A DNA stretch of 64,000 bases from Acidobacteriota bacterium (GTDB lineage Bacteria > Acidobacteriota > Thermoanaerobaculia > Multivoradales > Multivoraceae). The notes under the pieces were generated by a model. The model saw only the letters and a program-made list of their open reading frames with translations, was not told the DNA's origin and ran no database searches. The number at the start of each line of letters is the position of its first letter. The first letter of the stretch is position 1. A program made the position numbers and the translations under genes. The stretch is from contig JAPOWR010000001.1 of the NCBI GenBank assembly GCA_026707545.1, positions 2,137,778 through 2,201,777 of the forward strand, read 5' to 3'. Below are positions 8,241 through 16,679 of this stretch, piece after piece.

Positions 8241-9644
8241 ATGCTCAGGTTCCCATTCGCTGCACCGCTCATCGCCCTGTCGGTGCTCGTCGCGACGCCG
8301 GCGCTAGCGCAGGACCGGCCTCCCAACATCCTCTTCATCGCCGTCGACGACCTGAACGACTGGGTTGGCCACCTCGGCGGTCACCCGCAGGCCAGTACGC
8401 CGAACATCGACCGGCTGGCCCGCCGGGGCGTCTCGTTCACGAGGGCCTACACCCCCGCGCCCCTCTGCAATCCCTCTCGCGTCAGTCTGCTGTCGGGCGT
8501 GCTGCCGTCGAACTCCGGCGTCTACGGCAACGGCGAGCGGTTCCGCGAGAAGCTTCCCGACGCGGTAACCCTGATGCAGCACCTGAAGGCGCACGGCTAC
8601 TCGGCGCAGGGCGGCGGCAAGATCTTCCACGGAAGGAGCGCCGGTGATCCGGCATCCTGGGACGACTACTACACGCCGCCGCGGCCGACGGGCCTTCGGC
8701 ACATCGGCGAGAGACAGGAAGGCGTGCCGGAGTCCGCGTGGGCGCCCTGGGGACCGCTCGACGTGGACGACTCCGAGATGTTCGACGTCCAGGTCGTCGA
8801 CTGGGCGATCGGCGAGCTGCGGCAGCAGCACGACAGGCCCTTCTTCCTGGCCTGCGGCTTCACCAAGCCCCACCTGCCCTGGTACGTGCCGAGGAAGTAC
8901 TTCGACATGCACCCGCTCGAAGGCATCGAGTTGCCGGAAACGCTGGACGACGACCGGGACGACCTCCCCGCGTTCGGAAAGAAACTCGCCGCGGAGGTGT
9001 ACGCGGTCTCGAACTCCCGCAACCACAGCACCCACGGCGAGGACCACGCGATGGTGCTGAAGCACGACCAGTGGCACCGGGCGGTGCAGAGCTATCTGGC
9101 CACGATCACCTTCGTCGACACGCACGTCGGTCGGCTGCTGGACGCCCTGGACGAGAGCGAGCACGCCGGCAACACGATCGTCGTGCTCTGGGGCGACCAC
9201 GGCTGGCACCTCGGCCAGAAGCAGCACTGGCGCAAGCACGCGCTCTGGGAGGTGGCCACCCGCACAACGCTGATCATCTCGGCTCCCGCCGGAGTAGAGC
9301 GCGGCACCCTCTGCCCGCGCCCGGTGAGCCTGATCGATCTCTACCCGACCCTGGTGGAGCTCTCCGGACTCCCCGGTCGCAGCGGACTGGACGGCCAGAG
9401 CCTGGCGCCCCTTCTCGAGAATCCCCGGCAGGACTGGCCCCGACCCGTGCTGACGACCTACGGCTACCGGAACCACTCCGTCCGCACCGACCGGTGGCGC
9501 TACATCGAGTACCACGACGGCGGCCGGGAACTCTACGACCATGACGCCGACCCGCACGAGTGGACCAACCTGGCGCCGCTGGCGGAGTACGCCTCGGTGG
9601 TCGAAGAACTCGCGGGGTTCCTTCCCAAGACGAACGCCAGATAG
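8241..9644 (+). CDS. secreted sulfatase, iduronate-2-sulfatase-like
   Basis: A 467-residue sulfatase with a Sec signal peptide ending near ALAQ. The active-site motif is CNPSRVSLLSG (CxPSR), metal residues are in AVDDLNDW, and WGDHGWHLGQKQHWRK carries the conserved DHG and Lys. The VDDLNDW and GHLGGHPQ pattern is typical of iduronate-2-sulfatase-like enzymes acting on sulfated sugars. A GGGAGG Shine-Dalgarno precedes the ATG. It is the partner of the divergent Tat sulfatase, but the two use different export routes. Confidence 0.93.
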   Translation: MLRFPFAAPLIALSVLVATPALAQDRPPNILFIAVDDLNDWVGHLGGHPQASTPNIDRLARRGVSFTRAYTPAPLCNPSRVSLLSGVLPSNSGVYGNGERFREKLPDAVTLMQHLKAHGYSAQGGGKIFHGRSAGDPASWDDYYTPPRPTGLRHIGERQEGVPESAWAPWGPLDVDDSEMFDVQVVDWAIGELRQQHDRPFFLACGFTKPHLPWYVPRKYFDMHPLEGIELPETLDDDRDDLPAFGKKLAAEVYAVSNSRNHSTHGEDHAMVLKHDQWHRAVQSYLATITFVDTHVGRLLDALDESEHAGNTIVVLWGDHGWHLGQKQHWRKHALWEVATRTTLIISAPAGVERGTLCPRPVSLIDLYPTLVELSGLPGRSGLDGQSLAPLLENPRQDWPRPVLTTYGYRNHSVRTDRWRYIEYHDGGRELYDHDADPHEWTNLAPLAEYASVVEELAGFLPKTNAR

Positions 9645-9683
9645 CGCCGGGCTTCCGGAGCCCTGTGGCATCATCGGCCCTTC

Positions 9684-10589
9684 ATGCCCCCTGAAGGCCC
9701 CGAAGGCGTTCTCGACCAAGCGGCGAGGCCGGCCCAGCGCTACCTCGTACCCGAGGGAGTGAAGCGCTTCGATCCCCGGCGCTGGGCCACGGAACCGCCG
9801 CAGGACGCACCCCGCCACAACGAACTGCGCAAGTTGCGCCGGCGCGCCGTGCGCGATATCAGCCGCCAGCAGCGGCTTCTCTACGCCGAGAACCGCCACG
9901 CGCTGCTTCTCCTCTTTCAGGCGATGGACGCCGCCGGCAAGGACAGCACGATCAACGCCCTGCTCACCGGCGTCAACCCGGCCGGGTGCCAGGTGTTCAA
10001 CTTCAAGCAGCCTTCGAGTGAAGAGCTCGATCACGACTTCCTGTGGCGCACCGCCCGCAGCCTGCCCGAACGCGGTCGGATCGGCGTCTTCAACCGCAGC
10101 TACTACGAAGAGGTCCTGGTTGTCCGCGTCCATCCCGAACTGCTGCAGAAACAGAACCTGCCCCACCTGGACCCCAACGGGCTGTGGCAACAGCGCATGG
10201 AGTCGATCGTCGAGCACGAACGCCACCTCGCGCGCAACGGCACCGTCATTCTGAAGTTCTTCCTGAACATCTCCCGCGACGAGCAGAAGGCGCGTTTCCT
10301 GCGGCGCCTCAACCGCCCCGACAAGCACTGGAAGTTCGCGATCAGCGATGTCCGCGAACGCGGGTTCTGGAACGAGTACATGAGCGCCTACGGCGAAGCG
10401 ATCCGTGCGACCAGCAAGAGCTGGGCGCCGTGGTACGCAATTCCCGCCGACAGCAAGCCGTACATGCGGTGGGTGGTGGCGGACATCGTGCGCGACGCCC
10501 TGGCCCGGCTCGACCTCCACAACCCGGAACCCTCGCTCGCCGATCTGGCCATGTTCGACGAGATGCGGCGCCAATTGGAGAACGACTAG
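9684..10589 (+). CDS. ppk2: polyphosphate kinase 2 family phosphotransferase
   Basis: A 301-residue single-domain PPK2, which transfers phosphate between polyphosphate and nucleotides. Walker A is MDAAGKDST at 81-89, Walker B lies in GRIGVFNRSYYEEV, and the Arg-rich lid is near RDEQKARFLRRL. The sequence VNPAGCQVFNFKQPSSEELDHDFLW is typical of the branch that phosphorylates AMP or ADP using polyphosphate. It is cytoplasmic and has no signal peptide. The gene follows the sulfatase by 39 bp, and no functional link is evident. Confidence 0.93.
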   Translation: MPPEGPEGVLDQAARPAQRYLVPEGVKRFDPRRWATEPPQDAPRHNELRKLRRRAVRDISRQQRLLYAENRHALLLLFQAMDAAGKDSTINALLTGVNPAGCQVFNFKQPSSEELDHDFLWRTARSLPERGRIGVFNRSYYEEVLVVRVHPELLQKQNLPHLDPNGLWQQRMESIVEHERHLARNGTVILKFFLNISRDEQKARFLRRLNRPDKHWKFAISDVRERGFWNEYMSAYGEAIRATSKSWAPWYAIPADSKPYMRWVVADIVRDALARLDLHNPEPSLADLAMFDEMRRQLEND

Positions 10590-10614
10590 CGCCTCGCGTG
10601 AGACCACGCTCGGC

Positions 10615-10691
10615 TATCATCCGCCGCCTACACATGCTTTGAATCCGGAAGCTCTCTGCACGCTCCGAACGACACGGGTCCCGACGGGACC
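10615..10691 (+). promoter_or_regulatory. candidate promoter and leader of the lipoprotein gene
   Basis: A GGCTATCAT sequence (TATCAT at 10615-10620) is a plausible -10 element. It is followed by an 84-nt leader containing a perfect hairpin GGTCCC-GAC-GGGACC (10677-10691) placed directly before the GGAAAGG ribosome-binding region. The hairpin could influence translation initiation; no known riboswitch was recognised. Confidence 0.35.
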
Positions 10692-10703
10692 GGAAAGGCC
10701 ACC

Positions 10704-11108
10704 ATGACCCCCGAAACTGGGAAACTCCGCAACTACCTCCTGCTCGCGCTCGCCGCCGCCCTGCTCGCCCTCGGCTGCAGCGCCTACGGCGCGCCGGCCA
10801 TGCCCGCCGCCGTCGGATCCTGGAACATGTCGATCGAGACGCCTCTCGGCACCCAGACACCGACCATCGACGTGACCGGCGACGCCAGCGGCCTGATGGT
10901 GGCGATGGCCTCTCCGGACGGCTCGGTGGAAGCCACCGACGTCACGTTCGGCGAGGACGGCTCCCTGGGCTTCACCGTCGTCGTCCCCGCCGGTGGGCAG
11001 GACCTCACCCTGGTCTTCTCCGGCATGGTCGACGGCGACTCGCTGACCGGCACGTTCGCTACCGACTTCGGCGACATGGAAGCGACCGCGACCCGCGCCG
11101 TCGACTAA
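10704..11108 (+). CDS. small hypothetical lipoprotein
   Basis: A 134-residue protein with a lipoprotein signal ending LLALGC (lipobox, Cys near residue 25). The mature part is rich in short beta-strands: GSWNMSIETPLG near the start, then VTGDASGLMVAM and GDSLTGTFATDFGDMEA. This pattern resembles small lipocalin-like or calycin-like beta-sandwich lipoproteins common near exported enzymes. No catalytic motif is seen. It is probably anchored in the envelope. Function unknown. Confidence 0.75.
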   Translation: MTPETGKLRNYLLLALAAALLALGCSAYGAPAMPAAVGSWNMSIETPLGTQTPTIDVTGDASGLMVAMASPDGSVEATDVTFGEDGSLGFTVVVPAGGQDLTLVFSGMVDGDSLTGTFATDFGDMEATATRAVD

Positions 11109-11126
11109 CCGAAACCCAGTCGCGCA

Positions 11127-11181
11127 AGCCGGCTGATCCAGCCGGCTCAGCTGATCCGGGTCAGGGCCGGAGACGGCTCCG
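11127..11181 (+). terminator. two hairpins after the lipoprotein gene
   Basis: AGCCGGCT-GATCC-AGCCGGCT (11127-11147) is an 8-bp stem. CGGAG-ACGG-CTCCG (11168-11181) follows shortly after. There is only a weak T-rich stretch downstream (CGTTTG), so this is a candidate terminator region rather than a textbook one. Confidence 0.4.
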
Positions 11182-11222
11182 ACCTCGTTTGCGCTGTGTC
11201 CGCGACGCCGGCTGACAGGCTC

Positions 11223-11252
11223 TTGACAAACAGGACCAATCCGATCCACTAT
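11223..11252 (+). promoter_or_regulatory. promoter of the porin gene
   Basis: A perfect -35 box TTGACA at 11223-11228 is followed after 18 bp by CACTAT at 11247-11252. Only 8 nt separate this -10-like hexamer from the ATG at 11261, so transcription would start at or next to the start codon, and no Shine-Dalgarno fits between. Confidence 0.5.
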
Positions 11253-11260
11253 CCCCGGCG

Positions 11261-12622
11261 ATGAAACCGCGGTGCACTCTCGTTGCAGCTCTGGCGATGG
11301 CTCTCGCGACTGCGGCAATCGGCCAGGAGTCGACGCAGGACCGCCTCGACGCTCTGGAACGGGAGATCGCCGAGCTGCGTCAGGCCATCACGGAACTGGC
11401 GGCCGAGACAGGGGACGAGCGCATCGCCGAGCTGGAAAGACGGATCGAGATCCTGGCCGAGGAGATCGAGGAACTCACCCTGGGCGAAGCAGCCACCGGG
11501 AGCGCGCAGGACGCCGAAGGCCTCTACGGCCTGGGCATCGCGGCTTCAAAGGTCTACCGGGTCGAGCAGGGCCTGTCGATCGGCGGCTACGGAGAGATGG
11601 TCTTCGAGAGTTACGCCAGCAAGCGCGAACGCGGGGAGCCGACCGGCTTCGGCGACGTGTTCGACTTCCTGCGGGCCATCGTGTACGTCGGCTACAAGTT
11701 CGACGACCGATGGGTCTTCAACTCCGAAATCGAGTTCGAGCACGCCTCGACCAGCAAGTCGGGTAGCGCCTCGGTCGAGTTCGCCTACGTCGACTACCTC
11801 TGGAAGCCGCAGCTCAACTTCCGCACCGGAATCCTGCTCCTTCCGATGGGCTGGCTGAACGAACTGCACGAGCCGACCCTGTTCCCGAGCGCGGAGCGCC
11901 CCTACGTCGAGCAGGTGCTCATCCCAAGCACCTGGCGCGAGAACGGCGCCGGCATTTTCGGCGATGTGGGTCCCTTCTCCTACCGGAGCTACGTGGTCAA
12001 CGGCCTGAAGGGCTCCGGCTTCAGTTCAAACGGTCTCCGCGGGGGACGGCAAAAGGGCGCGCAGGCGCAGGCCGAAGACTTCGCCTGGACCGGGCGGTTC
12101 GACTACACGGCTACCCCCGGCCTGATCGTCGGCGTTTCAGCCTACGTCGGAAACTCTGGTCAGGGGTTGCTGGAACCCACAGGTCGCACGATCGACGCCC
12201 GCACCGAGATCCTCGACTTCCACGTTGACTGGAGCCACCGCGGTTTCCGCTTGCGCGGACTGTGGACCCAGGCCGACATCGGTGACGTCGCGCGATTGAA
12301 CGCGGCCCTCGGCATCACCGGCAGCGACTCGATCGGAGAACGACTCGAGGGTCACTACGTCGAAGTGGCCTACGACGTTCTGGCACACCGCGGCGGACGC
12401 GCTTCGCTGTTGCCCTTCGTTCGCGTCGAGTCGATCGACACCCAGGTTCGGGTACCTGCGGGATTCGCGAAGAACCCGATCTTCGACCGCGAGATCCTGA
12501 CCTGGGGCGCCGCCTTTCAACCCATTGACCCGCTGGTCTTCAAGATCGGCTATCAGGACTGGACCAACCCAGGCGGCACCGGGTTCGACGAGTGGAACCT
12601 GGCCATGGGCTACCTCTTCTAG
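11261..12622 (+). CDS. outer-membrane porin with N-terminal coiled coil
   Basis: A 453-residue protein with a signal peptide ending near AIGQ. A heptad-like coiled coil (about 25-75, ALEREIAELRQAITELA and further E/L-rich repeats) precedes a beta-barrel of alternating strands that ends in the aromatic residue F (MGYLF). The layout resembles phosphate-selective or carbohydrate porins of the OprO/OprP or S-layer-like type, in which the coiled coil trimerises in the periplasm. It leads a three-gene unit with an FMN-binding protein and a membrane protein, so it may supply a substrate or metal to a periplasmic redox reaction. Confidence 0.82.
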   Translation: MKPRCTLVAALAMALATAAIGQESTQDRLDALEREIAELRQAITELAAETGDERIAELERRIEILAEEIEELTLGEAATGSAQDAEGLYGLGIAASKVYRVEQGLSIGGYGEMVFESYASKRERGEPTGFGDVFDFLRAIVYVGYKFDDRWVFNSEIEFEHASTSKSGSASVEFAYVDYLWKPQLNFRTGILLLPMGWLNELHEPTLFPSAERPYVEQVLIPSTWRENGAGIFGDVGPFSYRSYVVNGLKGSGFSSNGLRGGRQKGAQAQAEDFAWTGRFDYTATPGLIVGVSAYVGNSGQGLLEPTGRTIDARTEILDFHVDWSHRGFRLRGLWTQADIGDVARLNAALGITGSDSIGERLEGHYVEVAYDVLAHRGGRASLLPFVRVESIDTQVRVPAGFAKNPIFDREILTWGAAFQPIDPLVFKIGYQDWTNPGGTGFDEWNLAMGYLF

Positions 12623-12634
12623 CGAGTCGGGAGC

Positions 12635-13219
12635 GTGTCCGGTGGCAGGCGCACCGCCGCGCTGAGCGCGGCGCTGACGGGGCTGTTCGCGGCCGCGTCG
12701 ATCGCACCGCAACCGGCTGGCGCCAAGGTCTTCCTGACCCGAAGCGAAGCACTCGAACTCGCCTTCCCGGATTGCAAGGTCGACCGCCAGACCCGCTATC
12801 TCACGGCGGATCAGCGCCGCCGGGCAACCGAAATGGCGGGAGTCGAGGTCGACTCGCGACTCGTCGTGCAGTACGCCGCGCACTGCGAGAACGAGCCGGC
12901 CGGCACCGCCTACTTCGACATTCACCGCGTTCGCACACTCGCCGAAACGCTGATGGTGGTCGTCGACGCCGAGGGCAGGGTCGTGCGGCTCGAAGTCATG
13001 TCCTTCCTCGAACCCGAGGAGTACATCCCACGCCGCAACTGGTACGAGCAGTTCCTCGAGCGACGCCTCGACGACCGCCTGCGGCTCAAGCGGTCGATTC
13101 ACGCGGTGACCGGCGCCACGCTCACCGCGCGCGCCACAACCGAGGCCGTCCGCAGGATCCTGGCCCTCGACCAAGTGTTGAGGGAGGCCACGGTCGAGGG
13201 CGCAGTGCTCGTGCCGTGA
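12635..13219 (+). CDS. periplasmic FMN-binding domain protein
   Basis: A 194-residue protein with a signal peptide (about 1-32) and an FMN-binding domain like those in NqrC, RnfG and NosR. The C-terminal motif VTGATLTARA matches the S/T-G-A-T-x-T flavinylation signature, where a Thr is covalently linked to FMN by ApbE. The start is GTG at 12635, 12 bp after the porin gene, and the stop overlaps the next GTG start (GTGA). It probably carries electrons in the periplasm. The flavin transferase is not in the window. Confidence 0.85.
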   Translation: MSGGRRTAALSAALTGLFAAASIAPQPAGAKVFLTRSEALELAFPDCKVDRQTRYLTADQRRRATEMAGVEVDSRLVVQYAAHCENEPAGTAYFDIHRVRTLAETLMVVVDAEGRVVRLEVMSFLEPEEYIPRRNWYEQFLERRLDDRLRLKRSIHAVTGATLTARATTEAVRRILALDQVLREATVEGAVLVP

Positions 13220-13683
13220 ACCGCCTCACCGCCTGGACCGTCCACACGTCGACTCTGTTGGTCGGTGGTACGGGGCTCGTCTACGCGTGGATGCGCTACT
13301 TCACCGCGCCGGCCGACGAGTTCGCGATCGTCGGCCATCCGTGGCAGCCACACGTCCAGCACCTGCACCTCTGGACGGCGCCCCTGCTCGTCTTCGCCTT
13401 CGGCCTGATCTGGCGGGATCACGTCTGGCGGCACTACCGGCGCCGCGTCCGCGACCGCCGCCGGAGCGGCCTGGCCCTGCTGCTGGGCTGTGCGCCAATG
13501 ATCGTCTCCGGTTACCTGATCCAGACGGCCGTCGGCGAGCTCTGGCGGCAGACCTGGATCGCCGTTCACTTGGTCGCGTCGGGGCTGTTCCTCCTTGGCT
13601 ACGGCGCCCACATGGTGAAGCCGTTCGGGACCGCCTTCGGCCGTACTCCTGCGCCAGTTCCTAGAAGTCGTAGCGCAGGCTGA
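13216..13683 (+). CDS. small inner-membrane protein, putative cytochrome-b-like electron carrier
   Basis: About 155 residues starting from GTG at 13216, overlapping the FMN-binding protein's stop. Three to four hydrophobic helices are visible, with His residues near helix ends (HPWQPHVQHLHLW, VHLVASGLFLLGYGAHMV). These could ligate haem as in DUF4405 or small cytochrome b proteins. The coupling to an FMN-binding protein supports a role in passing electrons from the membrane to the flavin. The 3' end overlaps the convergent outer-membrane protein gene by 23 bp. Haem ligation is inferred. Confidence 0.7.
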   Translation: MNRLTAWTVHTSTLLVGGTGLVYAWMRYFTAPADEFAIVGHPWQPHVQHLHLWTAPLLVFAFGLIWRDHVWRHYRRRVRDRRRSGLALLLGCAPMIVSGYLIQTAVGELWRQTWIAVHLVASGLFLLGYGAHMVKPFGTAFGRTPAPVPRSRSAG

Positions 13684-14602
13684 CGCTCACAACCCGGATA
13701 TCCGTGTCGTCGGTCTCCATCCAGTAGGACACGGGCTCGCTACCGTCGAGCCGGAGCTGGGACGGGTGGCTGCGAAGCCGGCGCCAGCCGTCCCCGTCGA
13801 GCGAGTAGAAGCCGTCGAAGTCGGTCCAGCGCGCCTCGAAGTCGAGACTGACGTGATCGCCGAGCGCGTAGTTCAGGCCCGCGATGACCTGGTAGCCGGT
13901 GAGCTCGTCGTCGAGCGTCGTCGTCTCGCTGGTAACCGTTCCCGCCAGGTTGCGGCGCACTTCCTCCTCATTGGGCAAGCCGGCCGCGGTCGTGATCGAG
14001 TCGGGATCCGTGTTCCGCGCCCACAAGGTGCCGTAGTCGATCTCGGTCGCGCCGAGTCCGACGCCCACGCCGACGTAGGGATTCCAGCGCCCATCACCGC
14101 CGAAGTCGACGTAGAGATTCGCGAAGACGCTGTCCGACGTGACGCTGTTGATCCGTTCCTCCGCGACCTGGATCTCGCCGCCCAGCTTGGCGAACGTGGC
14201 GCCGGTGGCGCTGGCAACCGGCGCCGACTGGTCGTACTTGGAATCGCGGTGGAAGTACTCCGCTTCCAGGCGCAGCCGGCCGCCGAAGTCGTAGCCCAGC
14301 GCGGCGCCCGCGAACAGACCGCGGGCGCTGTCGAACGACGTCCGCCAACCGGCGCCGGAGCCGCGATCGGGCGTCGTGCAGCCTTCCACCTCGGCGTAAC
14401 GCGGATTGATGAACTCGTCGCAGCGGCTCGCTCGATCGTCGCTGTGGCCGACGAGAAAGACCCCCGGCGCGGCGTGGATTCCCATGCCGCTGCTCAGATA
14501 GAAGCCCTTCCGCTCCTCCGCCGCGACGCCTCCTGCCGCAAAGGTGCACGCGACTCCGAGTGCCGCGAACCACGCCCATGCGCGTTCCGGCCCTCGTCTC
14601 AT
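13661..14602 (-). CDS. outer-membrane beta-barrel protein
   Basis: A 313-residue protein with a signal peptide ending near GVAAEE and strands of alternating hydrophobicity, finishing VVSVSLRYDF, the aromatic end recognised by the BAM complex. The repeated YVGVGVGLGATEIDYG and FAGAALGYDFGGRLRLEAEYF segments fit the OmpA/OmpW-like eight-strand family. Two Cys residues (RCDEF, GCTTP) could form an external disulfide. The start ATG at 14602 overlaps the upstream gene's stop (ATGA). The ligand is unknown. Confidence 0.8.
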   Translation of the reverse strand: MRRGPERAWAWFAALGVACTFAAGGVAAEERKGFYLSSGMGIHAAPGVFLVGHSDDRASRCDEFINPRYAEVEGCTTPDRGSGAGWRTSFDSARGLFAGAALGYDFGGRLRLEAEYFHRDSKYDQSAPVASATGATFAKLGGEIQVAEERINSVTSDSVFANLYVDFGGDGRWNPYVGVGVGLGATEIDYGTLWARNTDPDSITTAAGLPNEEEVRRNLAGTVTSETTTLDDELTGYQVIAGLNYALGDHVSLDFEARWTDFDGFYSLDGDGWRRLRSHPSQLRLDGSEPVSYWMETDDTDIRVVSVSLRYDF

Positions 14603-15135
14603 CGTCGCGTCTCGCCTTCCCCCTCGCTCACTGCTGCCTGCTCGCCGTGGCCGCCGCCCGGCGGCCCGGGATGCGGCGTGTTCATCGTGATCAGGATGAC
14701 CGAGATCAGCATGCCGCCGATTCCGACCCAGAGCAGGGGACTCACCTCGAGCTGGCCTCGGCCGCGGTACAGCGTGTAGAGCGCCGTGACCGTGACCGCG
14801 CCGCCGAACACGACCGGCATGACGGCGTAGGGAATCCGCGCGCCGCCGCTGAACATGGCGAGCGTCAGCGAGAGCGCTCCCAGCGCGCCGAGGGTACCGG
14901 CGTAGAGACCCCAGATTCCCGACGGTCCGGTCGGTTCGAAGCTGTCGCCCATCACCCGCATGCCGATCAGGCCACCGACGATCGCGATGACGAGATAGGC
15001 GATGCCGATGCCGACATAGGGCTTGAACGGCGACATCGTCTCGTCCACCAGGCGCGCCCGGCCCAGAACCGGACCGTAGAGGCCCCAGCACAGCGCCGTT
15101 CCAAGAGCGAAAACGAAGGGGAGGAAGTTCTTCAT
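14599..15135 (-). CDS. small DMT-like membrane protein
   Basis: 178 residues starting MKNFLPFVFALGTALCWGLYGPVL, with about five hydrophobic helices. The first helix, ALCWGLYGP, resembles the EamA-type drug/metabolite transporter start, but the protein is about half the usual length and ends in a hydrophilic, Gly/Pro/Glu-rich tail. It may work as a dimer, as other half-size DMT proteins do. TGGAGA serves as Shine-Dalgarno. It lies between an FAD oxidoreductase and an outer-membrane protein on the same strand, so it may export or import the cluster's metabolite. Transport is inferred. Confidence 0.7.
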   Translation of the reverse strand: MKNFLPFVFALGTALCWGLYGPVLGRARLVDETMSPFKPYVGIGIAYLVIAIVGGLIGMRVMGDSFEPTGPSGIWGLYAGTLGALGALSLTLAMFSGGARIPYAVMPVVFGGAVTVTALYTLYRGRGQLEVSPLLWVGIGGMLISVILITMNTPHPGPPGGGHGEQAAVSEGEGETRR

Positions 15136-15164
15136 CGATGGTCTCCAGGTCAGGTCGCGCGAGG

Positions 15165-16679
15165 TTATCCCCTGAGGAGCGACACCGCAGCCGTTATCCC
15201 CGGCAATCCGGTAACGCCACCGCCCGGGTGGCAACCCGCGCCGCCCAGCCACAGGCCCTCCACGGGCAACGGCTCTCCAGCCCAGGCCGACGCCGTCGGC
15301 CGGAGCCACAGGCTCTGGCTGGGGTTCATCTCACCGTGGTGAAGCCCTCCGTTCGTGGCGCCGATCTCGTCCTCGTAGTCCGTCGGGAGCAGGAGGACCT
15401 GCTCCCGGACCAGACCGCCGATGCCGGGGGCCCAGCGCTCGAGTTCCACCATCATCCGCCGCCGGAGTTCCTCGCCGCCGTTCGACCAACCGCCCTCGAG
15501 ATCGAAAGGCAGGTGGTGGGCCGTAGCCAGCAACACGTGGCGTCCGGCCGGCGCAAGGGACGGGTCGAGGGCCGTCGGCAGCGCCGCCTCGATCCAGGGC
15601 CGCGTCGGCAGCCGCCGGTACTTCGCCGCGTCCGCCGCCCGCTCGATGTCCGAGGCTCGCTCCGCCAGCACGATCCGCCCGGTGAGCGCCGGTCGATCCA
15701 GACCCGGGAACGACGGCAGACCGTCGATCGAGAGGGCCAACCGGGCCGCGGTGCCCCGGTACTTCACGTTCAGCAACCGGCGCACGAAGGCGGGCTCGAG
15801 CCGGGAAGCACCGATCAGGTCAAGGAAGGTGACGGCCGGCGTCGCCGTCGAGACGACGGCTCCGGCCTCGATCCGCTCGCCGGCCTCAAGCTCCACTCCG
15901 GCCACGCGGCGCGATTCGACGAGGATCCGCGAGACGGGAGTGCGGGTCCGGATCTGCGCGCCGGACGCCGACGCCGACGCGGCAAGTGCCGCGGCCAGGG
16001 CGCCGACGCCTCCCCGGGCCCGCGTCACCGGCGCGAGACGGTCGGAGGCGCCCAGGACGCTGCGGTACAGGAGTGGCCAGCCCGTGCCATTCGCGCGCGG
16101 CCCGAGCCCAGTGGCCGGAAGCGCCAGACCGCACAGACCGGCCCGGAGCGCCGGGCCCTTGAACCACTCGCGCAGCAACTCGTCGAGCGGCGCGGACAGG
16201 AAGCGCAGTAACTCGGGGGAGATCAGGAGACGCCCCATGTCGGCCAACTCCGGAGGACGACTGAGCAGCGGTTGGAGCGTCGCGGCACAGGTGGCCAGTT
16301 CGGCCACGAAACCGGGCCACGCGGCCGCGTCATCGGCGCTGGCCCGGGCAAGTCCCTCCGCCGTTCGCTCGACTTCGGGCCAGAGAACGACGGGGTCCGA
16401 ATCGGCCGCTGCCGGCACCGCGGCTGCCACTGGCGCCTCGATCAGTTCCAACCCGTGGCGCGCCAGCTCGAGTTCCTCGATCACGGAACGGCGGAGCATG
16501 CCCAGGTCGTTGTGTCCTACGTCCACCCGGTGACCGGGGATCAGCTCCCTGGTCGACGCCAGGCCGCCGAGTCCGGCGCGCGCCTCGAGCAGGACGACCT
16601 CCCGCCCGGCGCGCGCCAGGACAGCCGCCGCCACGAGGCCGTTGTGGCCGCCGCCGACGATCGCGATCCGTTCGCTCAA
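15165..16679 (-). CDS. FAD-dependent oxidoreductase, phytoene-desaturase-like
   Basis: A 504-residue flavoprotein with an N-terminal Rossmann motif IVGGGHNGLVAAAVLARAG and a C-terminal FAD motif WLGGAGCHPGGGVTGLPG. It belongs to the PYRD2/phytoene-desaturase-like amine oxidase superfamily. The start is TTG at 16679, overlapping the upstream gene's stop as TTGA. It is a paralog of the next gene (16676-18400), with about the same motifs but a shorter N-terminus. Tandem pairs of such enzymes may act as a heterodimer. The substrate is unknown; an amine or unsaturated compound is plausible from the neighbours. Confidence 0.85.
   Translation of the reverse strand: MSERIAIVGGGHNGLVAAAVLARAGREVVLLEARAGLGGLASTRELIPGHRVDVGHNDLGMLRRSVIEELELARHGLELIEAPVAAAVPAAADSDPVVLWPEVERTAEGLARASADDAAAWPGFVAELATCAATLQPLLSRPPELADMGRLLISPELLRFLSAPLDELLREWFKGPALRAGLCGLALPATGLGPRANGTGWPLLYRSVLGASDRLAPVTRARGGVGALAAALAASASASGAQIRTRTPVSRILVESRRVAGVELEAGERIEAGAVVSTATPAVTFLDLIGASRLEPAFVRRLLNVKYRGTAARLALSIDGLPSFPGLDRPALTGRIVLAERASDIERAADAAKYRRLPTRPWIEAALPTALDPSLAPAGRHVLLATAHHLPFDLEGGWSNGGEELRRRMMVELERWAPGIGGLVREQVLLLPTDYEDEIGATNGGLHHGEMNPSQSLWLRPTASAWAGEPLPVEGLWLGGAGCHPGGGVTGLPGITAAVSLLRG

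Noticed and set aside
6646..8307. A 553-codon plus-strand frame over the first sulfatase
   Set aside because: It is the reverse complement of a clear Tat sulfatase and has Arg/Pro-rich composition.
8304..10607. A 767-codon frame on the minus strand across the second sulfatase and PPK2
   Set aside because: Both plus-strand genes have intact catalytic motifs; the antisense frame has none.
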